Source of the DNA: Pogona vitticeps
Lineage: Eukaryota; Chordata; Lepidosauria; Squamata; Agamidae
Assembly: GCF_051106095.1 (NCBI RefSeq)
Contig: NC_135785.1
Location: 188,463,545 to 188,527,544 of the forward strand
DNA: 64,000 nt
Direction of reading: 5' to 3'
Part shown: in pieces, positions 44,650-57,228 of the stretch
How positions within the stretch are numbered: position 1 is the first letter of the stretch
Layout of the letters: each line of letters opens with the position of its first letter
Made by a program: the position numbers and the translations under genes
The notes under the pieces: generated by a model
Told to the model about the DNA's origin: nothing
What the model saw: the letters and a program-made list of their open reading frames with translations, nothing else
The model's database searches: none

Positions 44650-45350
44650 TCAAAGACCATACTGTGAGACAGGAGGCGAAAAAGACAGAGCAGTGAGGGA
44701 CAAAGACAGATGAGCTAGAAGGGGAGATGCAAAGACTAACCATTGAAAAGGCTCAGGGAGGAACAGTGGGAAAGGAGTGGAAGAAGAGGGTGGAGATAGA
44801 AGCGGGAACAGCAGAGATAAAAAGTAGGGAAGACCAGTTACTGCCAGGCTGAGAATGGGTATGGATGGAAGACCTGTGGACTGGGGCTTGGGAGAGGCCG
44901 AGAGTACCCAAGGAAGAAGCCGATTATAGGAAAAGAAGGGAGATTCCACCCAGGCCGTCCTATTGGTGAGAGGCGGAGGCTAAAGAGTGAAGAAGGAAGC
45001 ATAGAGAGGAGAAGGAAAAAGGAGAGAGAGATTGGAATGGAGGGTAAGCAAGATGAAGAGGAAGGGGTTCAGAGAGGACCCTGGAAGGTGTGGGATGACG
45101 GCCAGGATGATGAGACCGTGCCTTTGTTGGAAGGTGAAACGGGACAGGGTATAGCCACAAATATCTTTGCAGAATGGCCGGGTCCCTGGAACTCTGGTGA
45201 GAGAAACCTGTTTTTGGAAGATGATTGGAAACCCTTTCAAGACCCGTTGGCGGAAGGAGAAAGGCGATGGAATCATGTTATGGGCACTAGCTATTTGTTA
45301 AACACTCCCAATAAATATTTCACCTGTTTCCAAACAACAAAAATCTCTTG
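44650..45350 (+). other. Purine-rich relic, possibly retroelement-derived
   Basis: A long A/G-rich tract is followed by an acidic open stretch and a polyA-signal-like CAATAAATATTTCACC at about 45308. I do not recognise a protein. It could be the end of an old retroelement. Confidence 0.3.
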
Positions 45351-45447
45351 ATTTCTTTGAAGCAAGGAAGGAGCCTAAATTCAAACCCTCACACATACTG
45401 ACTAAGAATCACATCAGGTGAACACCAGATTGGAGAATGCTGGTCTA

Positions 45448-45613
45448 GGCAAGCCATTCTTAATGGTAGCCAGATGGTCCTCTGGGGCACTCTGGCATAT
45501 CTGAAGGGGGCCAAAGACTGGAAACAGTTCTTCACACACCACCTGTTATGTGATTTATACAATATAATTTCTTTTATTTTGGGTTTATAGCCAAAAAAGG
45601 CTGAAAATTACTG
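45448..45613. repeat. Possible decayed hAT MITE
   Basis: The left end resembles the CATTCTTAATGG type and the right end AAAAAAGGCTGAAAATTACTG. GTCTA and ATCTA flank it loosely. Too decayed to define. Confidence 0.35.
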
Positions 45614-46259
45614 ATCTAAAACAATACTGGTGTCCATGAATAGCACTGCCTTTTTCTTCACTGGAACCTGGAGGTGACTGTATGAAGTTATTGCCTCTGG
45701 AATATGTTTAACCAGCCAGCAGTGAACCCCCAAGAAACCTAAAAAAGCCTCATGGCCTATAATATCACTAAAAGACTTGTTTCTTTCTAGAACATTGTGG
45801 TCGCAGCAAGGACAAGTTACTTAACCATACCCCTGGGGACAAGCTACACTGCTATCTAGGACAAATTACACTATTAACAGAAAACAGTTAACATATCTAA
45901 GGAAGTTTATGTAACTTCTAGAAGGAGCATTTTTGCTAAATAAGCATTTTCTGATATTAACTGGTTTTAGTGCAGGCAATCAACACTTGTTGTGGAGACT
46001 TTACCCTTCCTTAAAATAATCAAGTAGTTGTCCTTATGTTACCTCTATTGGAGCTTCTAAGAATGTATCTACATCAGCTATTGCACTGATGTCTGGTTTT
46101 AATTAGCCTTCTGTCTGAATGCCACTTTTTTTCCCTCTTGAGACACTGCAGTGTCAACGGATATTATAATCATCATTCCCCCACTGCACAAAATAATGTA
46201 AGTCTTCAAAAGGAATTAAACTGCATGTGGTTAACCATCCAATTAGTGAGCAAAGAGAA

Positions 46260-46668
46260 GATCACATGCACTTGTTGTAGTGTCTCTCCTTAAGAGAGCC
46301 TCGTCTACTCAGGCCACCTGTTCTTCTCAGGCTTCTTGGCTGTGGGGGGCTGCCCCAACAGAGGACCGGAAAACAATTGCTAGCAGCGAGACTTTTCAGT
46401 GGTGGCTGTGATGCCCTATGGAAAAACGCCAGGCTCCCTCCCTCTTGAGCTCCAGGAAACATGTGAAAGCTGAGCTTTTTAAGGAGGCCTTTAAGTATAT
46501 CCTCCCTGTATGGCAGACTTGCTCACCCTTTACATCTGAATTTTAATTTTGTTTGTCATCGCTTCCAGGAGTCATTTTGCTTAATCTGTATTTTTGGAGA
46601 GTTTGGGGTATGGTGGGAGGGTGTGTGTTTAAATCTGTTGTAAACTGTCCAGAGTAGTATGTATATAT

Positions 46669-46724
<56 letters not shown>

Positions 46725-46730
46725 ATGTCG
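46260..46730 (+). repeat. L2-type LINE 3' end
   Basis: Contains CGCCAGGCTCCCTCCCTC and AAAGCTGAGCTTTTTAAGG of the ORF2 end, then TTGTAAACTGTCCAGAGTAG and a long (AAAT)n run at 46668-46726, the usual L2 tail. It lies just downstream of the APOO stop and may be inside the APOO 3' UTR. Confidence 0.75.
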
Positions 46731-46756
46731 GATTTTGTATGTATAGGATAACCATC

Positions 46757-46882
46757 TTAGATGTTCTGCTGTACCTTTTCACTTGCTTTTGCAGATTTCT
46801 TCTTTTTGGGGCTGTCCTTCCAGAGAGATTCTATATTTATGTATGCTTGCAAACTCCATTCATATAGTTGAGAGCCAGTTAC
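46757..46882 (-). CDS. APOO: APOO last coding exon
   Basis: This encodes [19 protein letters not shown] and [10 protein letters not shown], matching human [22 protein letters not shown] at its start. After KASEK the frame runs VQQNI to TAA at 46757-46759. A GTACAG at 46769-46774 could instead be a donor to another 3' exon, so the last five residues are uncertain. Confidence 0.85.
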   Translation of the reverse strand, partial: VTGSQLYEWSLQAYINIESLWKDSPKKKKSAKASEKVQQNI

Positions 46883-49713
46883 CTGTTTAAAAAGATCAGT
46901 CAACAATCAGCTTAACAGTCATAGTTTGGGATTTCAAACATTATTTTAGGCTTTAGTAGCAATTAATTGGCACATTTTATCAGAACTGCTCACTGAATCA
47001 CTTTTACTCTACAGTGGTGCCTCGCAAGAGGAATTTAATTCGTTCCACGGTTAATGTTGTCTTGCAAAAAATTTATCTTGCAAAACTTGTTTTCCCATAG
47101 GAATGCATTGAAATCTAATTAATGCATTCCTATGGGCAAAAAAGTCAGAACAAAGTCAATTTTGGTTTACAAAGGGTTTATTAAGTGCTCTTTAAAGCCA
47201 TACATATTGATTTAATATGTATTTGATTTAAAAAATTTCAATCAAAAAACTAACTTTTTAAACATCATAGAAAAACATTTAAAAATCAGCAAACATGAGG
47301 CAGGAACAAAAAACGGAAAACATTCTTTTTGCGAAGCATGGCCATAGGAACATTTGTCTTGCGAGTCATCAACCCCATTGCCAAAACCATTTGTCTTGTG
47401 AGTTTTTTGTCCTGCGAGGCATTTATCTTGCAAGGCACCACTGTATTTGGGAAAAGGCCATTACAAAGAGAAAAAAGAGATCATACCAAATGACAGGGAA
47501 AATTACATACTAGGCAGTGAAACATTACTCCAAAAATTATCCTATACAGACATAGTTGCTGCCATATATGGAAAAAGATCAAAGGATCAGCCGAGACATA
47601 CATATTAATATTCATCTGCAACAACACTGCAAACAGTATAAATTTTAATTTAATGGTATATGCAAGGTTAGAAGATTGGACAAATGTTTCTCCCCAGGCT
47701 TATCACATGATATGCATTACAACACAAATAACAACATCTTCAACTTGCCCAGTACCACTATCAGGCTACTTGAGCAAATATTTGCAAGTGTCAATAGTAA
47801 TGTAAGTCACAGAACATGAAGAAATAAAAGCAGACAGAACAAAAACAAAGACCAGACTAAAGCAAACAATGGAGACTGTTTTTCTTACTGGCCTTTGGAA
47901 CATGCCATAAAATGACATGCTGTAAAATGACTATGCATGTACTTTTTGAATTATTAAAATATGTAAGTATCTAATTATCACAAAAATAGCATTCACTCAA
48001 ACATTGTAGACAAAACCAAGAGCCTCTCCTCCTATTTAAAGCAGTCTTTTTAAAGTGCATTTTTAGTCTAACTGCATTTTAATACTATATTTGTTTGACT
48101 GTGTTTTAATATAAAAACATTCTGGATGTTTCTTTTGCGCTTGCTTTTACTTGTACCTTTTTAAAGATAGCTAAAATTGCTATGAGTCCCGGCCATGACA
48201 GAAAGGCAGGATACAAGTCAGCCAGCCAACCAACCAACCAATCAAATAAATAAATAAATAAATAGACAGTTCTGTGCACATATTTTTTTTTTAAAAAAGG
48301 AGCCTTCAAAATAAAATGTCAGTGCTAAAGACACTGACCTGCATCCTAAAATAAGTTGTCATCTCCCCCAGCACATCAATTCCACTTTACTTCTATATTA
48401 CTCCTATAAACTTTGATGAACAAATCTGATTATTTTCTGAAGCTGTTTACCTGGTTTAGAAAGCATATGTCTTGCTCTGCTCTGCCAGCATACTCCAAGC
48501 ATTCACACACAACATTTCTGCCCTGCCTCAGCTTGGTATTCTAATATTTGTACTATTTTGCAGATGGTGCAATCAAACCCTGAGCTATTCTGAGATATTT
48601 TGTGATATCTGAAAAGGCATATATTGGACAGAGTAAGCCATTAAAACATTGGCTTCAGCACTGCCTATGGGGAAGAGGTCAAAGTTGTCCACTGGGAAAA
48701 AAATAAGAAGAAAACATGTATTTCCCATAGTTACTAACCTTGGCAATGGTAATAGCTTGCTGAGGATAGTAAAGTGAGGCACCAATCCCAATGAAGCTTA
48801 CTGGATAAACAAACTTCTTTATTTTGGAACCTGTTTCACAGAAGATATATTACTTCTCATTGTACCGGCATCTGTTGTTTTTTAAAAACTGATTTACTGA
48901 ATGAGGTGCTCCACACATCAAATCATAAACTCTTGAGACACACTTTCTGCGCATGCACATAACGTATTTTGTAAAATAAAATATTTCACCATGGCATAAA
49001 CTGGGATAGAAGTGCTTAACAATGGAATTTGATTAAACTGAATGGTACAGTGAGAGGGGAGTTGAAGATCAGGATATTAATGACTTAAAAGAGCCTTTGG
49101 CAGACCATGCCCATATGATTCTAAACTGTCCTCTGTAGTCATGAATATTGGATACATATTTAAAACACAAATTAAACACATGCAAACTGTCCCAGAAGCA
49201 AAGCAAGAAAGAATTTCTAACGTGAGGATCCCAGTGACAGCTACTAGTAATAGTTTTCTAAATGTGGGATCAGGGCATGGATTCAAGAGGCCCCAGCATT
49301 ATTTCACAGCTTCCAAGGAGCTGCCGTGTTTACTAGTGTGCTGAAAGAGAGTCAACTTAATAAGAATGAAGTGCTTTTCCTTTATGTCATATGATAAGCA
49401 TAGGGCAAAAAGGAAGGGTTCTTCAAGACCAGGTTTTCTCAAGAATCTGTTATCTGCTCCTGCATCTACCCCAGAAATGACATCACTGCAAAAATAAATC
49501 CACATCAATAGTTGACAAGACACATTGCCAGCTGCCACATACCTCTTGCCAGGAACAAACCAACAACACCAGCAAAACCTATGACACCAAGTCTTGGATA
49601 AAATCCTGGAGGTGGGTTTTTAAGAAGTTCATAACCTTCTAAAATAAAAAAGCAAACCACAAAATATTATACATACACATCAGACATTTTTCTATAGTAA
49701 TACTTCCTTACAA

Positions 49714-49746
<33 letters not shown>

Positions 49747-52700
49747 TTCTCCTCCTCCTATAAACACTGGCTAAAACTGCAATTATCTTCTTAATTACAT
49801 TCCATTTTTCCTCCAAGGAGCAAAAGGGGGCATATATGGTTCCCACCCTAAGCTTATCCTCACAACTACTCAATGAAGTAGATTAGGCTACTAAACTTCT
49901 GATGACAGAGCTACAGATTTACCAACAAATACTGTATGTAATAGAATTATTCATTGACTGTATACCCTTTCAAGCTACAGGTGATGGGACTTAAAATTTT
50001 ATCTTGTAAAGAAAACTGGCATTTATTAAAATGCCAGAGACATGGCTATGTTAAAATATGTACCTCTGATGTATTAGCTCCTTAACTTAAAGAGTTTCTA
50101 TTCCCTATAGATGAGCACATAATAAAAGACAATCCCTTACATGCACTCTGAAATAATATTGCCCCACATTACAAGATTTAACATTTTTTTTCGAAGTTTA
50201 TAGATCTTTGGTTCTGATAATATTAATTCACAAAGTAAGATCTCCCTTTCAAAAACAGTGTGAATATACTGTACAAAACATTCTTAAACATTATCGTGGC
50301 GCAGTGGTTAAACTGCTGTACTGCAGCTAAAACTGTGCTCACAACCTGGGGTTCAATCCCAGGTAGCGGCTCAAGGTTGACTCAGCCTTCTATCCTTCTG
50401 AGGTCAGTAAAATGAGTACCCAGCTTGGTGGGGGAGGGCAATGTGTAGCCTGAATAATTAACTTGTAAACCGCCCAGAGAGTGCTTGAAGCACTATGGGG
50501 CGGTATATCACGCTTTGCTTTGCTTTAATGTACTGTCTGGTTTTTGTAAGCACTGCTTACAAAATTCTTAAACACACATATGCACTACAGAATTATTACT
50601 GCTTATTGCCAATTATTTCACTCCATGGACCTGAAAAAGTTGGCTGTTAATGATGGAAGGTCACACTTAAATGAATCTTAGTCTTTAAGATGCCACAATA
50701 TTTCTCTTTTTATTTTTATTATACATACCATTTTAAACAGAGCTCAAACTTCATGAACTTGTTTTTCAAGTACAAACACTAAATCTGATAGCACCTTACA
50801 TACTAGCAAGCAAAATACAACCTAAACTTTCATAGGCCATGGCCTACTTTTCAGCTGACAGGCAAGGGGGGGAAAGCACAGAAAAGGATTTCTATTGGAA
50901 CCATAAGGCCCAGCAGTGTAAGAAACAGATGTGAACCATCACTGTGAAAATGAAAACACAAACTAGTTCTTTTTGAAAAGATGTTACAAGTCCAGAGTGG
51001 TGATTACTCAATCCCATTTGGTGAGAGGCTAGCAAAGCAAGATGAATATAAAACAATAAAAGAGAAACAGCAACACATGTAACAGCACACTATATAATTC
51101 TCATTATTTAAATTGCTATTAGACTCTTGGCTAGGTTCCCCCCCCCCCCCCCGTTCTGCTGGAACAGAATAACTCTGCAAGGAGTTCCTATTACTGCTCT
51201 CTTTAAAAATTATCTGTAGTTATGAATTAAGTTGGAAACTTGGTAGAACACTTGTTTCAAAAAGTGGCAGCTTGAGATTTATTTATTTTTTCTTATTTGA
51301 GCCAGCGTCAAGCAATACAGTAATATGCCATAGTGGCATGATTGGCTGCAACACTGAGGGTTGTTCTATTTCCAGCCATCATCTTTAAAAATAAATCGTC
51401 TGGAAACTTTCCAAGTTCTTGATTCTCTCTGGCCCATTTATCTTCCTGTAACCTGACCCTCAACCTTAGTCCTTCTGAAGATGGGGGTTCTCTGGAACAA
51501 AATGAGATATGGCACACAGAGGGCTGCAGTGATTTTCTTGTCTCCACTATGTAATGTGGCTGTATTAATTTGTTTCCTATCAAAAATACAGTGGTGCCTC
51601 GCATAACGTTTTTAATTGGTTCAAAAAAAAAAACGTTATGCGAAACATCGTTATGCGAAACACCATTTCCCATAGAGATGCATTGGAAACCGGTTAATCC
51701 GTTCCAATAGGCACGGATTGCCGTCCTTAAGCGAAAAAACCCATAGGAAACATCGTTATACGATACAATGTATCCTCCATTGGAATGTATTGTAGCTGAC
51801 TCAATACGTTTCAATGGCTTTGCGAAGTCAATTTTTGCAAAATTAAGTGTGTCATAAAAGGGTCAAAAATGGTTTTAAATGCTTGGATTAGCTTCTGCAC
51901 CCTCTAAAACGGATGCAAAAGTTAATTTGGCTTTGATCTGACTTTTCGTTAATTAATGGTGAATTTTTTTCCCCCAACTTTTGACAGCTGTCAAAATCTG
52001 ACAGCTCCATTATTTCCTATGGGGGAAGAAAAAATTCACAAAAAATTAATGAAGACTCAGCAACTGTTCTAAATTCTTGGGTTCGTTAGAGGACCCCCTA
52101 AGTTGTGTGCAAACCTGATTTGGCTTTGATCTGAACTTTCGTTAATTTTTTGTAAATTGTTTTCTCCCCCATAGGAAAGCATGGAGCTGTCAGATTTTGA
52201 CAGGTCCATTGGTTCCTATGGGCCAAAAAACAAAAATTCACAAAAAATTAACGAAACATCAGATCAAAGCCAAATCAGGTTTGCACATGACTTAAGGGGT
52301 CCTCTAACGAATCCAAGCATTTAGAACCGTTTTGGATCCTTCTAAGACACTTTTTAAATTGAAAACAAAAACATCATTAAGTGAAGCAGGGGACCTAAAA
52401 CAAAAAACGTTAAGCGAAGCATGGTCCCAAAAACGCTATGCGAAAATCGCCCATAGGGAAAAACGTTATACGAAGCACAATCTGACTCTGAAAAAATAAA
52501 CGTTAAGCGAAAAAAACGTTAAACGAAGCAAACGTTATGCGAGGCACCACTGTAACTGGACTTTTGTTTAGTTTCCAGCAGAATGCTTATATTTCTTGAA
52601 GCACATTGTCTGGCGCCTAACATGCTCCAGTAAAAACAAATGCATTGTACACAATGCATTTGGAGCAACTAATTGGTGCCTCTCTCTATACACTATAGTT

Positions 52701-55700
52701 TGTACTCAGTGGGGCTAGGAAACATTTTTTTTCTGCTGTTGGCCACATTCCTTCTGAGATATTTTGTTGGGGTGGCTGCAGGCAGGGGTTAAACCTAGTA
52801 GAGAATGAGCTTGAAGCCAAAAGTAAGTGAGCCAATTCCTTTCTCTCCCCCATCAAACAAGGTGCAGTAGAAGAAACATACTGCTGTTGAAGAGGCATGA
52901 AATGATCACTTGCAGAAGGCATTCAAAAGACTTTGAGATAAATCCAAAGGCCACAGATTGATCACCATGATATATGTCAAAGGTGCTAAAACATAGGGCT
53001 GGGGTATATTCCCACTCTGGTTCAATATGTGTTTACTAGTATACACATCCCCTATTTGACACTACCTTAGATCAGCATTCATTCGCATTAGAGCCACTCC
53101 TCATGGCACCCCTTCTGGAACAGAGGTTTGAAGAACTCTGCTGAATGTGATTTGTAATTATGTGGGAATGGGCCCCTGGAAAACCAGACAAAGGCAGGTC
53201 TGTAAGTGCAGGCCTACTGTCTCTGGAATGTAGACCCTGGAACCAACCTAAGGTTTTCGAGGAAGCTTTAGAACAGTGTAATCAGTATCTCCAGAGCACC
53301 TCCTAATATTGTACAAATTATGCTAGATTGCATAATTTAGTCAAAGCAAAGCTTGTGTAGCCTTGGGCAAGCTGCACAGTCCCAAAGTACCTCACCTCTA
53401 GAAGAAAAGAATGGGAAACCATGTCTGAGTACTCTCTACTCAGAAAACCCTGGAAAGGGCTCTCATAAGTCAGAAGGAACTTGAAGGCACATACTATTAT
53501 TCCTTATCAACATGCTGGCAACAAGTCTACTACTTCTGCAAAATCCAAATATTCACAATCTTTGATGTTGTGTGCCCATAATCAATGAGACCTTTTAAAG
53601 TAAAAAAATACTCAGTCCTATTGTTTCAGATAGCTGTGTAGCTGAATGCTACATGATTACAAGGAAATCAAGTAGACCACAATAAATCAAAATAAAATAA
53701 AATAAAGCAAAATGAAACAAAAACAAAACCTGTCAAATTAAATCTACGTACTACTGTTTTTTAATGCAATACATACAGTATGCCATCATTGCACATGTGC
53801 CCCATCTACCCACTGTGTTTGTGCTGTAAAGATACGGTTTCTTCCTAAACATGTGATAATTCATTGAATGTTAAAAAATTGCTACTCTTTCTTCCAGATA
53901 CTGTACCCTTTATTCATCTTCATAAGTTATACCAAGACAGAATATCAGGTCATTTGCTCTAAGACACTCATTCCACACGCCATGCTCTCCAACATCTATG
54001 CTGGTTGGTATTACTGGGCTTGCAGTTGCAGCCAGAGGACCATAGCTTGGAAAGGGTGGTCTAAGAATAAATGGAAGTGGGACGTTTTAAAGAAAGCAAA
54101 TACTCGTTAGTTACACTGAAGGGTATTAAGCGCCCTCCACATTATCCTTCTGCAATTTAAGATTAACATAGTCTTCCTCTGCTTTTTAAAAGAACACATA
54201 TGACTAAGTTCATAACTGTAACACAATCATCACAAACACAAGGAAAGTGACGTTCAATGTAAGTACAATCTGAACAAACCATGTAATGCCATACTTTGTG
54301 TTGTTCTTTTGTTTTTGCTTTGGGGTTTTGTTTTGTTTGCCACTTAACTATGTCTGCTTCAGCTACGGGAACTATAAACCATCTTACCTCTACTATACTC
54401 AGCAGCCTTTTCTATTTTGGGTGTAGCTTTGCCAGAAAAGTCCTAAAGAGATGAAAATGGTGAAACAACCAGTGTTACACTGCAAGCATGAAGTGGCACT
54501 GCATTAATAGTCTAGTTGTTTATACACAGAGTATCTGTAAAAACTTTTATCACTGTACAATGAATGTATTGTAAATCATAAACCTTCTGACAAGATGCCT
54601 ACAGCACATGGAAAGAAAACCTAGCAATGTGCACCACTTAGATCTCTCTAGTCTAAACCGCCTTGTGTTTTTGCCCAAACACTATCTTAGGTGTGGCAGT
54701 GGCTTAGGCATTTGGCTGCAGAGCCAGAGGCTGGGAGTTCAGTTCCCCACTGTGCCTCCTTGAGAGGGGCTGGACACAATGATCCACATGGCCCCTTCCA
54801 GCTCTGCATTAAGATTAAGAATCTACAGCTCATCTCCTGTTGAGCCAACCTGAAAACATATTTCAACACCTTCAAAATACAATCAAGACAACTTAGATAT
54901 AGTGAGTGCATGTAACTCTAACAGGCTGATGTTATCTAACTTTTAACCAGTACTGGGGGGGGTCTGCAAAATGCCCTGGGGTCACATGAGGACCTTGGGC
55001 TTCATGTTGCCCACCCTGTTGCATATCTCTCTGGAGTTTTTTGAAGGGTGGATGATAACAAAAAAATGACTGCCTTGACATGTTCTTTCTTTAAATCATT
55101 AACTTCATTTCAGAGCCAGCTGACTATACTAGCTGACTATAAAACAGACAGGTTATCAACACAGCTTGAACGCTGACATATATTTGCCTAGTACAAAAGA
55201 ACAAGGTCTAAAAACATGAAACTTCATATGTAGTTATTTGTATAAGCTTTAAGAATAGCCCAATCATTCCCTAAATTTGTGGCTTCTAGCTGGGGCTGCT
55301 GTTTCGGTAGACAAATCGGCACTAGTAACACAACAGGAGCAGGCTACATGACAAACAGGAGTGGGTTGTCTTTGTGTTACTGCTCTAGTTGTGGGAAGAA
55401 GACATGACTTGTGTGCAACAGAGAAGTGTCATGTGGTCTCCCTTTCCATAATAGGACTATAACTGCAAAGCATAGATTGATTTCTCCCTGCCAGTCTCTT
55501 CTGTCTTAGAATAACTAAGAAATAGGGAATTGTTTTCACCCAGCAGATGGAGACTCCTAGGGCTGGTTATGCCAGGGATCCTCCCCTCCCAAAGCTACCC
55601 CATCAAAGTCCCTTTTTCGATACACAGAGAGGCAGAAAGCAATCATTTAACAATCCTCAGTCTTACTACCAGAACGCTCAATTAATAAAACTATCTGTTG

Positions 55701-56461
55701 CAAAGAATCGATCACAATTTAATTTGTGAGCATCTGAAAATATTCAAGCAATATCAGCAAAACCAAGAACTGTGTCTGGACATTTGCAAAGCCAGCTAGA
55801 TTTGTTTTTACAGAGTAAGGGAATGTAGTGAAACAACGAGGTGAGCACATCTGCAGTTTAGTATATGTGGGGTAGATCTATTTAATAGGGACTTCTAGAG
55901 CGACAGCTGAAGGCCGGCATGAATTTTTAAGTTGTTGGGACTCATCTCAAGACTCAAAATCGCTGTACCTGAAACCAGTCTGTATATGGCTCCAAGGAGT
56001 GCCGAAGGTGAGAAATGCCTTCCTCCAATTGCGTTTGTGGGTCTTCCACATACTTTAATTTTGTTGCTGGACTGGTATAGAGCGAAAGCTGTAAACAGCA
56101 GCAAACACACAGTTACTTGTCAGTTGTTTTGCAAGAGAATGGAGAACTTGGGCAACTCTCCCCCATGTGAAGTTCTTCTACAATATGTGGGTGGTTAGAC
56201 CTCATTGCGAAACACCTCAGAGTCAACAACCGTTTTCCCAGGAAGGTGACATTTTCTTCACTATGAATCTGCAGGCTGAAACTGTACAGATAATGTTCTA
56301 AATAGTAGATATTCAAAGAAAATAATTTATTAGAAAGAACAGACTCTTACCTCATCAACTTTCAGAACTTTCTTTCTGGAAGATTCACGGTCCGGAGCAG
56401 CAGCATACACTTGGACAGCAAGCACGCTCAAGCTAGCAGGAGCAGCCAACAACTGCTTTAC
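46757..56461 (-). CDS. APOO: APOO / MIC26, MICOS complex subunit (first exon missing)
   Basis: Six coding exons on the minus strand (56351-56461, 55969-56088, 54388-54442, 49543-49638, 48739-48830, 46757-46882) join in frame to 199 codons plus stop. Human APOO is 198 residues and begins MFK before the point where this copy starts ([12 protein letters not shown]). APOO sits in the mitochondrial inner membrane and helps shape cristae junctions. The central signature [19 protein letters not shown] is kept, and two hydrophobic segments ([13 protein letters not shown] and [10 protein letters not shown]) fit the family's membrane hairpin. The C-terminus is lysine-rich ([13 protein letters not shown]) and diverges from human. 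The start exon, expected in a CpG-rich promoter, was not seen and is probably beyond 64000. Confidence 0.94.
47012..47443. mobile_element. Tigger-type MITE
   Basis: It begins CAGTGGTGCCTCGCAAGAGG and ends CTTGCAAGGCACCACTG, with TA on both sides. It is in the APOO intron between 46882 and 48739 and is non-coding. Confidence 0.9.
48739..48830 (-). CDS. APOO: APOO exon
   Basis: The 92-nt exon encodes [18 protein letters not shown] and [12 protein letters not shown], close to human [25 protein letters not shown]. It contains the second membrane segment. The donor is GTTAGT. Confidence 0.95.
49543..49638 (-). CDS. APOO: APOO exon
   Basis: The 96-nt exon encodes [18 protein letters not shown] and [14 protein letters not shown]. 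Human has [30 protein letters not shown]. It contains the first membrane segment. Confidence 0.96.
49719..49746. repeat. (AT)n microsatellite
   Basis: About 14 AT units in the APOO intron upstream (on the minus strand) of exon 49543-49638. Confidence 0.9.
50290..50530 (+). repeat. tRNA-derived SINE, good copy
   Basis: Starts GTGGCGCAGTGGTTAAACTG (A box) and GGGGTTCAATCCCAGG (B box), continues with GAGGTCAGTAAAATGAGTACC and ends CAGAGAGTGCTTGAAGCACT. Same family as 578-842. Confidence 0.85.
51589..52552. mobile_element. Long Tigger-type element with internal repeats
   Basis: It begins CAGTGGTGCCTCGCATAACG and ends TTATGCGAGGCACCACTG with TA duplications. A unit containing GGCTTTGATCTGA and CTGTCAAAATCTGACAG recurs at about 51883-52030 and 52077-52200 and in reverse at about 52205-52325. 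The 168-residue frame across its left border has no protein match. Confidence 0.9.
53360..53505 (-). repeat. SINE relic
   Basis: GGGCAAGCTGCACAGTCCCA, CCTGGAAAGGGCTCTCATAAG and GTCAGAAGGAACTTGAAGGC match the reverse of the SINE at 43433-44075. Confidence 0.65.
54388..54442 (-). CDS. APOO: APOO exon
   Basis: The 55-nt exon encodes [18 protein letters not shown], aligning with human ETYSQTKPKMQSLVQWGLD. It is weakly conserved, but the phase and splice sites fit both neighbours. Confidence 0.88.
54685..54830 (+). repeat. tRNA-derived SINE
   Basis: GTGGCAGTGGCTTAGGCATT and GGGAGTTCAGTTCCCCACTG form A- and B-box-like parts, followed by GGGGCTGGACACAATGATCC and CCCCTTCCAGCTCTGC. Confidence 0.75.
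55969..56088 (-). CDS. APOO: APOO exon
   Basis: The 120-nt exon encodes [16 protein letters not shown], then [20 protein letters not shown]. Human has LSLYSVPEGQSKYVEE and LEESISQLRHYCEPYTTW. It is in phase 0 at both ends. Confidence 0.95.
56351..56461 (-). CDS. APOO: APOO exon (second coding exon)
   Basis: The 111-nt exon encodes [20 protein letters not shown] and ends KKVLKVDE, against human [20 protein letters not shown] and SVKVDE. This is the N-terminal targeting region and the start of the mature protein. Confidence 0.93.
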
Positions 56462-56999
56462 CTAAATATAATGACAGCATGCATGATTGCATGTGCTCAA
56501 ATATATTTTATTACACAAGTATGTGATTATGTTGCATAGACCCAATATATTCACTACCACTGCTCTCCAACAACTGCTCTTTAGAAGTTTCTACAGCACT
56601 ATCACCAATGAGCAATGTTTATGATGGCATGTCAATGGTGATGGTGTTGGAGAAACTATCAATTCTCTTTTGCTGATATGACTGTTGAATGGGTGCATCT
56701 TTGACGACTACCTGAGTTTTTAACACTCCACCTTGCATGACCGTGCTAGGAGTCCAGACTTGTAAGAAAGCCTAGCACTCAGCCTCTCTGACACACTCAA
56801 ATGGCCTCACTATGTCAAGGTGTGCATCCAAGAAGAATCCAGTGCTTCAAAGGATTCAGATCCTTTTGAAGAACAATTTAATGAAGGCACAGTAATTTAG
56901 AAAGTCAAGTGTGAACCACTCTTAAAGCACTTGGAAGAAATAAATCACTAGGAATAAGTGGAACACCGACAGAACTACTTCAGACTAAAGAGCCTAGAT

Positions 57000-57228
57000 C
57001 TATCAAAATCCTGAGAACAAATCCTAATATGCTTTGAAAATTGTCTTAAACCATTTTTAAGTATTGTTAACTGGGACATTTAATTGCTTTTTAATATTAT
57101 AATAATGTATTGTACTTTTTAAAGCTTTTAATATTGTCTTATTTAATACTAGAAGCCTCCTTGGATTCTCCTCTTGGGGGAAATGGTGGAGTACAAATAA
57201 TAAAAATTAATGAATGAATGAAAATGAA
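57000..57228 (+). repeat. L2-type LINE 3' tail
   Basis: AGAAGCCTCCTTGGATTCTC, GGGGGAAATGGTGGAGTAC and a short (AATG)n tail match the L2 end pattern. Confidence 0.6.

Noticed and set aside
44650-45276. Serine/proline/leucine-rich minus-strand frames
   Set aside because: They are the complement of the purine-rich tract, a composition effect.
46668-46726. CRISPR-like or satellite array
   Set aside because: It is a simple (AAAT)n run at a LINE tail with no spacers.
50290-50360. Possible functional tRNA gene
   Set aside because: A and B box-like sequences are present, but there is no cloverleaf acceptor stem and the sequence continues into a SINE body.
51308-51814. 168-residue minus-strand frame
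   Set aside because: It crosses the border of the Tigger-type element at 51589 and matches no protein.
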